Source: Anaerolineaceae bacterium UBA6133 (GTDB lineage: Bacteria > Chloroflexota > Anaerolineae > Anaerolineales > Anaerolineaceae). Taken from it: a DNA stretch of 21,739 nt. Each line of letters opens with the position of its first letter. The first letter of the stretch is position 1. Positions 8,260 to 14,652 of the stretch are shown here, piece by piece. Location: NCBI GenBank assembly GCA_002435825.1, contig DIVL01000057.1, positions 1 through 21,739 of the forward strand. The letters run 5' to 3'. A program made the position numbers and the translations under genes. A model generated the notes under the pieces. That model had not been told where the DNA came from. It was given only the letters and a program-made list of their open reading frames with translations, and ran no database searches.

Positions 8260-8337
8260 GAGGACGAGGTCGGATTCACCCTCACCTTCCTGATCGATGT
8301 CATTCAATTATCACACGTTTCTGAGTTTTAATATACA

Positions 8338-8512
8338 AGGGCGAGACGAAGTGCCCGCGAAGCAGGGTATTGAGGGCACCGTGAACAATTTGGCAGACGA
8401 ACGTATAGTGCCCTCAATCCGCCGTGTGAACGATCGATGACGTGTTGGCGGATTGGAAGCACATCAAGGTCTTTGCATCATAACGTTTTCAGTGCTTCCA
8501 ATCTCGCCCTAC
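8338..8512 (+). repeat. cloverleaf repeat copy A (interrupted left arm)
   Basis: It carries the three hairpins of the family: TTGAGGGCAC/GTGCCCTCAA, TCCGCC/GGCGGA and TTGGAAGCAC/GTGCTTCCAA. The right outer arm is TCTCGCCCT and the left outer arm is AGGGCGAGA (8338-8346), still complementary although both differ from the other copies. The left arm is separated from the first hairpin by about 24 extra bases that contain an inverted copy of a 20-mer found in the second repeat family (8351-8370). Confidence 0.75.
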
Positions 8513-8574
8513 GCGCACTTTGTCCCGCCCTACAGGTACTTCGTCTCGCCCAATGGGTACTACGGATAAAAAAA

Positions 8575-8690
8575 GGCAGATCGCCACGCTTCGCTCGCGA
8601 TGACGAGCACAACCGTCACTGCGAGCCCCGATTCTGTTGTAAGAGCCAACCTACTAGTGCTGAAGGGGCGTGGCAGTCTGCAGTTTGATC
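8575..8690 (+). repeat. second-family palindromic repeat, full copy
   Basis: It begins GGCAGATCGCCACGCTTCGC and ends GGGGCGTGGCAGTCTGC followed by AGTTTGATC. The ends form an imperfect inverted repeat (GCAGATCGCCACGC against GCGTGGCAGTCTGC). The left half contains an imperfect hairpin around CGCTCGCGATGACG and CGTCACTGCGAGC. A nearly full copy is at 13791-13906. Motifs of this kind are familiar as dispersed bacterial intergenic repeats. Confidence 0.75.
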
Positions 8691-8709
8691 TTTCATAATC
8701 AACTAAAAA

Positions 8710-8741
8710 GGCAGATCGCCATACCCTGCTTCGGGGGCACA
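8710..8741 (+). repeat. half copy of the second-family repeat with the ATACCCTGCTTC variant
   Basis: GGCAGATCGCC is followed by a 20-mer ATACCCTGCTTCGGGGGCAC (8721-8740) instead of the usual hairpin. The same junction, ending about eight bases before a cloverleaf repeat, recurs at 14397-14426. Confidence 0.6.
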
Positions 8742-8748
8742 GTTAATC

Positions 8749-8902
8749 GTAGGGCGAGCTTGAGGGCACCGTGAACAATTTGGCAGACGAAGGTATCTTG
8801 CCCTCAATCCGCCGTGTGAATGATCGATGACGTGTTGGCGGATTGGAAGCACATCAAGGACTTTGCATCATAACGTTTTCAGTACTTCCAATCGCGCCCT
8901 AC
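8749..8902 (+). repeat. cloverleaf repeat copy B (154 bp)
   Basis: Outer arms GTAGGGCG and CGCCCTAC pair; three hairpins lie between them. Hairpin 1 is shortened to nine pairs (right arm TGCCCTCAA). Hairpin 3 has one mismatch (right arm GTACTTCCAA). This looks like a slightly decayed member of the 154-bp class. Confidence 0.8.
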
Positions 8903-8999
8903 AACTCCTACTGGGTAAAATCAGCGGCTGGACTAAAGCCCAGCCCTACGCAACAAGAGCATGCAAATCTCCATGCTTCGCTTCATGGGCCCATTTTTC

Positions 9000-9153
9000 G
9001 TAGGGCGAGCTTGAGGGCACCGTGAACAATTTGGCAGACGAAGGTATAGTGCCCTCAATCCGCCGTGTGAATGATCGATGACGTGATGGCGGATTGGAAG
9101 GACGCCGAGGTCCCTGCATGATGATGTGCGCAGTCCTTCCAAGCTCGCCCTAC
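9000..9153 (+). repeat. cloverleaf repeat copy C (154 bp, perfect pairing)
   Basis: The best-formed member. Outer stem GTAGGGCGAGC with GCTCGCCCTAC (11 pairs), then hairpins TTGAGGGCAC/GTGCCCTCAA (10), TCCGCC/GGCGGA (6) and TTGGAAGGAC/GTCCTTCCAA (10). They follow each other with no unpaired base at the junction. Hairpin 3 differs from copies A, D and E at one position on each arm (C to G and G to C), keeping the pair. Confidence 0.85.
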
Positions 9154-9215
9154 GGGCACTTTGTCCCGCCCCACAGGTACTTTTTCTCGCCCAATGGGTA
9201 CTACGGATAATAAAA

Positions 9216-9267
9216 GGCAGATCGCTACGCTTCGCTCGCGATGACGAGCACAACCGTCACTGCGAGC
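9216..9267 (+). repeat. truncated second-family repeat next to the glycosyltransferase stop codon
   Basis: It matches the left half of the repeat at 8575 almost exactly (one difference in GGCAGATCGC(C/T)ACGC) and ends at GTCACTGCGAGC, eight bases before the TAG of the minus-strand glycosyltransferase gene. Its hairpin might serve as that gene's terminator. Confidence 0.65.
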
Positions 9268-9274
9268 GCTGAAC

Positions 9275-10141
9275 CTATTTCCCTCTCAAGAACCGTTTCA
9301 ACCATGCCAAAAGCAACTTGGCAATCATCACCAGGTAATAGAACCAGTTGAATAAGAAGAAATGCTCCCGAGAAAAATGCTTGCGATAGTAGAGGTAATA
9401 GGAGCGGTGCCATTGGAAAATCGAGTGATAAGGATTGGTTTTTGAGCCGCCTTCACCCGCATAGTGGATAATACTGCTCAGCGGCACATACATCACCTTC
9501 CAGCCAGCCTGCCTGGCCCGCAGACAGTAATCACTGTCCTCCTGGTAAGCAAAAAACTGCTCGTCCAGCCCGCCAATTTTCTCGTGGACTTCCCGCCGGA
9601 TGAACATGCAGGAGCCTGAAACTGCTTTGACCTCCGCAATCTCATCTTCCGGCAGCCAGGACTGCAGGTAACCGTTGAGGGCTTGGTTTTTGGGGAAGAG
9701 CTTGCCCAGCTTTAGAAAATAGCCGAAAACTTCGACCGGACGTGCATCCCCCCGGCGCGATTGCTGCTGGAAACTGCCATCCGCGTTGAGCACTTTCGGG
9801 ATTGTGATGCCGGCTTGGGGGTTTTCCCTCAGGTAGGCAATCTGCGGTCCAAAACAATCCTCAGTTAATAGGGTGTCAGGATTGAGCAATAACAGAAAGT
9901 CCCCTTTTGCAAGCGCCATCGCCTGGTTATTGCCCCGAGTGTAGCCAAGGTTGCTCTGATTACGCACCAAAGTGATATCCGGGTAGTTTTTCACAATCCA
10001 ATCCACGGTTCCATCCGTGGACGCGTTATCCACAATGATCAGCTCGTAACTCAACCCTTGGGTGTATTTTCTTATTGAGGCCAACACAGGCTCCAGGTAA
10101 GCAAGCGTGTTTAAGGTCACAAGGCAGATTGACAGATCCAC
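9275..10141 (-). CDS. family-2 glycosyltransferase
   Basis: A 288-residue inverting glycosyltransferase (GT2, rhamnosyltransferase/WbbL-like), expected to add a sugar from a nucleotide sugar to a cell-surface polysaccharide or glycolipid. Seen: LSICLVTLNT at the start, ELIIVDNASTDGT at about 33-45, the metal-site stretch LLLLNPDT at about 83-90, and a likely acceptor-side acidic motif FAYQEDSDYCLRARQAGW at about 197-214. The C-terminal 40 residues are hydrophobic and basic (FLFNWFYYLVMIAKLLLAWLKRFL), suggesting membrane association. The start is GTG at 10141, sharing its G with the TAG of the upstream YihY-like gene; GGAGGGGAGG upstream is the Shine-Dalgarno. Donor and acceptor cannot be read from the sequence. 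Confidence 0.9.
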   Translation of the reverse strand: MDLSICLVTLNTLAYLEPVLASIRKYTQGLSYELIIVDNASTDGTVDWIVKNYPDITLVRNQSNLGYTRGNNQAMALAKGDFLLLLNPDTLLTEDCFGPQIAYLRENPQAGITIPKVLNADGSFQQQSRRGDARPVEVFGYFLKLGKLFPKNQALNGYLQSWLPEDEIAEVKAVSGSCMFIRREVHEKIGGLDEQFFAYQEDSDYCLRARQAGWKVMYVPLSSIIHYAGEGGSKTNPYHSIFQWHRSYYLYYRKHFSREHFFLFNWFYYLVMIAKLLLAWLKRFLRGK

Positions 10142-11127
10142 TATGCTGCCTCCCCTCCTGCCAGAGATTTCTCTTTTCCAGTCTCAATCCGTTTACGCCT
10201 CAGATGCGTGTCGATGGCATGCACAAGGTGAGCGCCGAAAAAGAGGATGTAACCGCTCAGATAGAGCCAGAACATCAATGCGATGATAGAAGCCAGTGAA
10301 CCGTAAATGATCTCGTAGTTGGTGAAACCGCTGGAGATAGCCCAGCCAAGCAATCTGCTTGAGAGCTCCCACAAAACTGCGCTCACCACCGCCCCTATCG
10401 AGCGCGCCTTGAAGAGAATGCTGGTGCTTTGAGGAATCCAACTGTACACAGCCAGAAACAAGAGGAACTTAAGGACCAACGGTACAAGTTTCAGCAAATC
10501 CACCCAGGCTTTGGTCGAAGCAATCAGCTTGCCAAAAATGGCATTTTCAGCGTCCAAGAAGATTTCCACAACCGTACTGACAAACAGCGATGCGCTGAAA
10601 AGCAGGATTATCGCCAGGATGATCAGCAGCGCCATACCGCGGCTTTTGAAGAAGCCTGGTCGGCTGCCCTTGGGGAAGGCGCGATTGACATTCACAATCA
10701 CTTTTTCGAATACATTCGAACCCGACCAGAGTAAGGAGATAACAGCAACTACCGTCACAGGACCACGCATATTGAGCACAGTGGTAATTTGCGTATTGAC
10801 CGTATCAGCCGAGATGGGAATCCACTGCGTGATTAGCTCCAACAATTCCACTCTGACCAGTTCGCCTTCCAAGAACATCGAACCGATGGAAACCACTGCC
10901 AGGAGCAAAGGAAAGATGGAAAACAGACCGTAATAAGCCAGGCTGGCGGAAGCTTCGGCAGCATGCACAAGGGAAAAGTTGGTAAAAGCATGGCGGAGAA
11001 TTCCCAGGGCGCCGCCCAGGCGATCATTGAGATCCAGGTAAAAACTGCGCACGCGTCCCCTTACTTCACCGCGGCGCTTGCTCCAGGCTTTGATATTTTG
11101 CTTGAGACGTTGAAACAAACCTGTCAT
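10141..11127 (-). CDS. YihY/BrkB-family inner membrane protein
   Basis: A 328-residue multi-pass membrane protein of the Virul_fac_BrkB family (formerly called ribonuclease BN by mistake; function still unsettled). Seen: the typical entry ASASLAYYGLFSIFPLLLAVVSIGSMF at about 59-85, followed by GPVTVVAVISLLWSGSNVFEKVI and further helices near 165-190, 205-230, 237-260 and 275-305 (about six in all). The basic C-terminal tail is cytoplasmic. The ATG lacks a Shine-Dalgarno and lies six bases after a TATAAT, so the transcript may be leaderless. It begins 25 bases after the maltodextrin glucosidase gene and overlaps the glycosyltransferase gene by one base, forming a likely operon. Confidence 0.9.
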   Translation of the reverse strand: MTGLFQRLKQNIKAWSKRRGEVRGRVRSFYLDLNDRLGGALGILRHAFTNFSLVHAAEASASLAYYGLFSIFPLLLAVVSIGSMFLEGELVRVELLELITQWIPISADTVNTQITTVLNMRGPVTVVAVISLLWSGSNVFEKVIVNVNRAFPKGSRPGFFKSRGMALLIILAIILLFSASLFVSTVVEIFLDAENAIFGKLIASTKAWVDLLKLVPLVLKFLLFLAVYSWIPQSTSILFKARSIGAVVSAVLWELSSRLLGWAISSGFTNYEIIYGSLASIIALMFWLYLSGYILFFGAHLVHAIDTHLRRKRIETGKEKSLAGGEAA

Positions 11128-11133
11128 AGCTTG

Positions 11134-11162
11134 ATTATAAGCGCAACCTAATTTACTGCCAG
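11134..11162 (-). promoter_or_regulatory. promoter giving a probably leaderless yihY-like transcript
   Basis: On the minus strand TATAAT (11134-11139) has CTGGCA (11157-11162) 17 bases upstream, four of six matches to TTGACA. Six bases (CAAGCT) separate the -10 from the ATG at 11127, so the expected start of transcription is the A of the ATG. The -35 lies in the last codons and stop region of the upstream malZ-like gene. Confidence 0.5.
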
Positions 11163-13021
11163 ACCTCGCCGCCTTTAGTTATTTCAGGAAGTTCAAGCCA
11201 GCCAGGGCCGGCCTTGAGGCATTCCGAGCCAAACAAAGCCGTAAACTCCCTTTCCTTGGGCAGGCTGAGCGCAGGCACGTCGAGGCGTATTGGTGGATGA
11301 GGCTGCTCGGAGCGGTTGGCGGTAACCAACACCCACTCTTCCCCCAAAACTCGGGCAAAAACCACCAGGTCCTGGTCAAAGTGCAGGATCCTAAATTCTC
11401 CGTTTGCCAAAACTGGACTATCTCTGCGGAGTGCGATCAACTTCTTATAAAAACCAAGAGTCTCCCGGTCCCACTGCCGTTCATCCCAGGGGAAGCAGTT
11501 GCGCGAAGCAAAGCCTTCCTGGTTCGCCAGTCCAATTTCATCGCCATAGTATAGGCAGGGCACACCGGGGAAGGTAAACTGCACGACTGCAGCCAGCCGG
11601 CTGAGCTGTTTGTCTCCATCCAGCAGGTTCAGCAAACGTGGCGTGTCGTGGCTGTCCAGCAGGTTAAACTGCTGCAGGGCAATCTGCCAGGGGATGGAAG
11701 CAAGATTCTCGTTCCACGCCGCCAACATGGTGTTGGTGTCCCAGGGAATATCGGTTTTTAAGACCGTCTCACAGCGCAGAGCGTCCAGCTTATAGCCCTT
11801 CAGCCAGTGGAGGATCGGGTCAGCGAAACCGGTGTAATTCATAACCGCATCCCAGCCATCACCCTGGAGCTGTTCGGTTGCCTCAAAGAAATTTTCTCCG
11901 ATCAGGTAAGCTCCAGGCGAAACGCGCTTAACCGCTGTGCGGATAGCCCGCAAGAGGTCAAGGTTGATCTGGTGACCATCCTGCCGGCCGAGCATATTGC
12001 CCACATCAACACGCCATCCATCCGCGAAAAACGGCGGCTTAAGCCAATAGGCAAAGACGGCATCGTCGTCTTCAATCATCTCGCGCCGCAGAGCTTCACT
12101 CGCGTAATTGAGCTTGGGCATGTGACCAAAACCCATCCACGAGACGTAATCCTGCCTGTTTTCAGCGAAGTAAAAGTAACCATGCGTTTCGCTTTTTTCA
12201 TCCTGGAGCGCGGATTGGAACCACGGATGCATGAAGCCGCAGTGATTTGGGACGATATCCAGCACGTAGCGCATCTCCCGCTGAGTGAGAGCCTGGCGCA
12301 GGGAAACCAGCGCTTGGTCGCCGCCCAAAACAGGATCGACCTCGCGGAAGTTACTGACATCGTAACGATGATTGGTGAAGGCGGTGAAAATCGGATTGAG
12401 GTAGAGGGCGTTGATGCCCAGCTGCTCAAGATAATCGAGGTGAGCTTCGATACCTGCCAGGTCGCCCCCATAGAAAGGCATCAAATGGCGGTCTTTGGGT
12501 GCTGCTTCACCCCAGGGGAAGGTTTTACGCGTGTATCTGTAACGAGCGTCGGTTGCTTCGATGGGATCGTTGCCGGGGTCGCCATTGGCAAAGCGATCCG
12601 GGAAGATCTGGTAAAACACCGATTGCCGCAGCCAGGAGATGGGCTGAAAGCCTGCCAGCAGCTTGAAGTCGAACAAACCAAGCGGCGTGTGAAGGCTTGA
12701 GCCGAGCGCGTTCAGCCACCAGACTCTGCCTTCGGTTTGGATGGCAAAGCGATAGTTTACACGCGGCTCATTGACCCTGAGGGCAGCCACCCAAACGCGG
12801 TAACCATCCCGCTCAGATTGCGGCAACATGGCTGTGAACTGCTGCTCGCCATTGGGGATGGTGCGCAAAACGACCTGGTCGGGCTTGGCCTGGCTGGGGA
12901 TCAGCAGGCGTAGGGAGATCGTTTCCCCCAGGGCAGGATTGGGATTGGAAAGGTAATCGGCAGTGGGCGCATGCAGCACATGCATAAGCCACAAGGGTTG
13001 TGGAGTTTCAGTTCTTTTCAC
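11153..13021 (-). CDS. malZ: GH13 maltodextrin glucosidase / neopullulanase-like
   Basis: A 622-residue alpha-glucan hydrolase of family GH13, most like E. coli MalZ (605 residues), expected to release glucose from short maltodextrins in the cytoplasm; no signal peptide is present. Domains: N-terminal beta domain (about 1-125), (beta/alpha)8 barrel from QSVFYQIFPDRFANG (133-147), C-terminal beta domain (about 545-622). Catalytic residues: nucleophile D339 (GWRVDVGNML), acid/base E376 (YLIGENFF), stabiliser D459 (LLDSHDTPRL); conserved FYGGDLAGI at 183-191. The start is a GTG at 13021 without a Shine-Dalgarno, eight bases after TATGAT on the coding strand, so it may be near-leaderless. It is divergent from the mazG-like gene and heads an apparent three-gene operon. 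Neopullulanase or cyclomaltodextrinase activity is an alternative. Confidence 0.88.
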   Translation of the reverse strand: MKRTETPQPLWLMHVLHAPTADYLSNPNPALGETISLRLLIPSQAKPDQVVLRTIPNGEQQFTAMLPQSERDGYRVWVAALRVNEPRVNYRFAIQTEGRVWWLNALGSSLHTPLGLFDFKLLAGFQPISWLRQSVFYQIFPDRFANGDPGNDPIEATDARYRYTRKTFPWGEAAPKDRHLMPFYGGDLAGIEAHLDYLEQLGINALYLNPIFTAFTNHRYDVSNFREVDPVLGGDQALVSLRQALTQREMRYVLDIVPNHCGFMHPWFQSALQDEKSETHGYFYFAENRQDYVSWMGFGHMPKLNYASEALRREMIEDDDAVFAYWLKPPFFADGWRVDVGNMLGRQDGHQINLDLLRAIRTAVKRVSPGAYLIGENFFEATEQLQGDGWDAVMNYTGFADPILHWLKGYKLDALRCETVLKTDIPWDTNTMLAAWNENLASIPWQIALQQFNLLDSHDTPRLLNLLDGDKQLSRLAAVVQFTFPGVPCLYYGDEIGLANQEGFASRNCFPWDERQWDRETLGFYKKLIALRRDSPVLANGEFRILHFDQDLVVFARVLGEEWVLVTANRSEQPHPPIRLDVPALSLPKEREFTALFGSECLKAGPGWLELPEITKGGEVWQ

Positions 13022-13103
13022 AAGTGTTAATCATACCAAGATTTGCAATTGGTTGATGCATCAAGTGTCTAATCGACGGGTACAATTGAGGTTGAGGTGA
13101 GTG

Positions 13104-13508
13104 ATGGACACGAAGTGGATCAAGGCATATTACAACGCGCGTGGATTACAGTGGGCTGACCAAAAGAGCGCGCTCTTGTTCTTCCTCTCGGAGGTTGGTG
13201 AACTGGCTGAAGCTTACACCGAAGTGGAGGGGGTGGGATTAAGTAGTGAGGAGAAAGACTTTCTGGCTCGCTTCGCCGCCTTGGGCTTGGAAGCAGACGA
13301 GATCGTTTCCCGCAAGCCCGGCTGGGTCCGAAACTACGACCGCCTGCGCAAGCAAAACATCGCGCATGAAGCCGCTGATTGCAATATGATGCTTTCCGTG
13401 TTCATGGAGTCTTATGCCAATCTCTCACCCGATGACGCCCTGCGCGAGAAAATGGCGCTGAAGTTGGGGTGTAGAGTGGAAGATCTGGACGAGGTTCTGG
13501 GGGTTTAA
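13104..13508 (+). CDS. MazG-like nucleotide pyrophosphohydrolase
   Basis: A 134-residue all-alpha protein resembling the MazG/dUTPase-type NTP pyrophosphohydrolases that hydrolyse (often aberrant) NTPs to NMP and pyrophosphate. The metal-binding motif appears as E30-VG-E33 (FFLSEVGELAEAY) and E89-AA-D92 (HEAADCNMML). The spacing between the two halves is about 55 residues, longer than in typical MazG domains, because of an insert rich in charged residues (about 42-80). The ATG at 13104 is favoured over the adjoining GTG at 13101 since GAGGTG lies at the right distance. TACAAT at 13081-13086 could be its -10. Divergent from malZ. Substrate unknown; the family call rests on the paired acidic motifs and size. 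Confidence 0.7.
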   Translation: MDTKWIKAYYNARGLQWADQKSALLFFLSEVGELAEAYTEVEGVGLSSEEKDFLARFAALGLEADEIVSRKPGWVRNYDRLRKQNIAHEAADCNMMLSVFMESYANLSPDDALREKMALKLGCRVEDLDEVLGV

Positions 13509-13572
13509 TAACCTCTTCCGTGGAGTAAAAACAACCAGATTGACACTCCCTGCTTCGCGAATAAAGAAAATC

Positions 13573-13757
13573 GTAGGGCGAGCTTGAGGGCACCGTGAAC
13601 GATGTGGCAGACGAACGTATCGTGTCCTCAATCCGCCGATGAGGTCAATTTGAGTAGCTAGGTTTGGTTTTTTAAATGATTGCTGTCGTGATGGCGGATT
13701 GGAAGCACACAAAGGTTTTGCAGGAGGGAGTGTTCAGTGCTTCCAAGCTCGCCCTAC
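13573..13757 (+). repeat. cloverleaf repeat copy D (185 bp)
   Basis: Outer stem GTAGGGCGAGC/GCTCGCCCTAC; hairpin 1 TTGAGGGCAC/GTGTCCTCAA (one G-T wobble); hairpin 2 TCCGCC/GGCGGA; hairpin 3 TTGGAAGCAC/GTGCTTCCAA. The loop of hairpin 2 is about 31 bases longer than in copies A-C and contains GGTTTGGTTTTTTAAATGAT, so D and E form a separate length class. Confidence 0.85.
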
Positions 13758-13790
13758 CGGTACCATTCTTGATTTTGTTAAGAGATGCTA

Positions 13791-13906
13791 GGCAGATCGC
13801 CACGCTTCGCTCGCGATGACAGGCCGATCTGTCACTGCGAGCCCCGATTATCGTAAAGGTATTATTCCACTAGGGTTTAAGGGGCGCGGCAGTCTGCAGT
13901 TTGATC
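13791..13906 (+). repeat. second-family palindromic repeat, full copy
   Basis: It follows cloverleaf copy D by 33 bases. GGCAGATCGCCACGCTTCGC at the left and GGGGCGCGGCAGTCTGC plus AGTTTGATC at the right match the copy at 8575-8690; the middle (about 13855-13880) is diverged. Confidence 0.75.
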
Positions 13907-13931
13907 CAGGATATAGGTAATTCAGATCGCC

Positions 13932-13951
13932 ATACCCTGCTTCGCGGGCAC
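13932..13951 (+). repeat. 20-mer ATACCCTGCTTCGCGGGCAC, dispersed copy
   Basis: Preceded by CAGATCGCC, so it belongs to a half copy of the second repeat family. Other copies lie at 8721-8740 (one difference), 14407-14426, and inverted at 8351-8370. Confidence 0.65.
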
Positions 13952-13982
13952 AGGCGCAAAAGAAGCTCGCGATGACGGTCTT

Positions 13983-14088
13983 GATCGTGCCGGCGTCCTC
14001 GGTGCGCACGTGAGCTGACCGAAGGTCTCCGGTTGGTACTGGACGCCTGAGGCGACAAGCTGTGCTCGGGCAGGAGCCCGGCACAATC
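13983..14088. repeat. 106-bp GC-rich multi-stem element
   Basis: The ends GATCGTGCCGG (13983-13993) and CCGGCACAATC (14078-14088) are inverted repeats with one mismatch. Inside, GGCGTCC (13992-13998) pairs with GGACGCC (14041-14047) and CGGGC-AGGA-GCCCG forms a tight hairpin near 14067-14080. Some of these pairings are mutually exclusive at the ends. It has no relation in sequence to the other repeats of the window. Confidence 0.5.
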
Positions 14089-14138
14089 TTGATGGTTTGC
14101 AGTTCCGTTTTTTGCCATTACTCGTTTTGAGATCACCG

Positions 14139-14211
14139 GTAGGGGCGAAGCATTCTTTACGAATGGCTTGGAAATAGGAGTGCATTGTTTTTTTAGATGC
14201 TTCGCCCCTAC
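14139..14211. repeat. 73-bp element with 15-bp inverted repeats
   Basis: GTAGGGGCGAAGCAT (14139-14153) and its exact reverse complement (14197-14211) flank a 43-base interior with a small CATTC/GAATG hairpin. It is a MITE-like or palindromic intergenic repeat; no target duplication seen. Confidence 0.7.
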
Positions 14212-14300
14212 GTCTGAATTCCATAGGTCTGGTCGTAGGTCAGGTTGCGCAGCCTGCTACGTGGGGACAGGCACAAAGAAGATCACAATGATGGGTTAAA

Positions 14301-14373
14301 CCGTCACTGCGACCCCCGATTCCGTAGAGTCAAATAATCTAAAGACCTGTAAGGGGCGTGGCAGTCTGCAGTT
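14301..14373 (+). repeat. second-family repeat, right half
   Basis: CCGTCACTGCGA and the terminal AAGGGGCGTGGCAGTCTGCAG match the right half of the copies at 8575 and 13791; the left half is degenerate or missing. Confidence 0.6.
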
Positions 14374-14396
14374 TTGTTGGTCCACAAAGATAAAAT

Positions 14397-14426
14397 GCAG
14401 ATCCCCATACCCTGCTTCGCGGGCAC
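14397..14426 (+). repeat. half copy of the second-family repeat with the 20-mer
   Basis: GCAGATCCCC is followed by the 20-mer ATACCCTGCTTCGCGGGCAC (14407-14426). It ends eight bases before cloverleaf copy E, exactly as the half copy at 8710 precedes copy B. Confidence 0.6.
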
Positions 14427-14434
14427 AGTTAGTC

Positions 14435-14619
14435 GTAGGGCGAGCTTGAGGGCACTGTGAACGATGTGGCAGGCGAACGTATCGTGTCCTCAATCCGCCA
14501 CTGAGGTTATTTTGAGTAGCAAGGTTTGGTTTTTTAAATGATTGCTGTCGTGATGGCGGATTGGAAGCACACAAAGGTTTTGCAGGAGGGAGTGTTCGGT
14601 GCTTCCAAGCTCGCCCTAC
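14435..14619 (+). repeat. cloverleaf repeat copy E (185 bp)
   Basis: Same length class and same long hairpin-2 loop as copy D, with all four stems intact: GTAGGGCGAGC/GCTCGCCCTAC, TTGAGGGCAC/GTGTCCTCAA, TCCGCC/GGCGGA and TTGGAAGCAC/GTGCTTCCAA. It ends 33 bases before the stop of the yitT-like gene. Confidence 0.85.
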
Positions 14620-14652
14620 AAGTACTTCGCCCCGCCCTACGCGCATCAGACG

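Larger units (their letters stand above)
8000..9274. other. 1.3-kb gene-free region made largely of repeats
   Basis: No credible gene lies between yqhD and the convergent glycosyltransferase gene. In order it holds a 177-bp inverted-repeat element, cloverleaf copy A, a full second-family repeat, a half copy of it, cloverleaf copy B, a degenerate half repeat near 8960, cloverleaf copy C, and a truncated second-family repeat ending a few bases before the glycosyltransferase stop. About 8260-8337 appears unique. Short open frames here translate repeat sequence only. Confidence 0.85.
13509..14652. other. 1.1-kb gene-free repeat region between convergent genes
   Basis: Between the ends of the mazG-like and yitT-like genes no credible gene was found. 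In order it holds cloverleaf copy D, a full second-family repeat, a half copy with the ATACCCTGCTTCGC 20-mer (13932-13951), a 106-bp multi-stem element, a 73-bp inverted-repeat element, the right half of a second-family repeat, another half copy with the 20-mer, and cloverleaf copy E. Open frames here mostly translate these repeats. Confidence 0.85.

Noticed and set aside
9000..9153. Cloverleaf read as a tRNA or tRNA-like gene
   Set aside because: About twice tRNA length, with no T-loop GTTCGANTC, no anticodon-arm geometry and no 3' acceptor pattern.
8338..9267. Possible CRISPR array
   Set aside because: Repeats are 50-185 bp, internally palindromic and irregularly spaced; there are no short regular repeats with unique spacers and no cas gene.
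11807..12700. Long open frame (297 codons) on the plus strand
   Set aside because: It lies wholly antisense to the GH13 gene, whose catalytic motifs are intact; the peptide has no recognisable features.
13425..14646. Similar open frames on the minus strand at 13425-13712 and 14296-14646 sharing a peptide
   Set aside because: The shared peptide (CASNPPSRQQSFKKPNLATQ) is just translation of cloverleaf copies D and E; stems constrain the DNA, not the protein.
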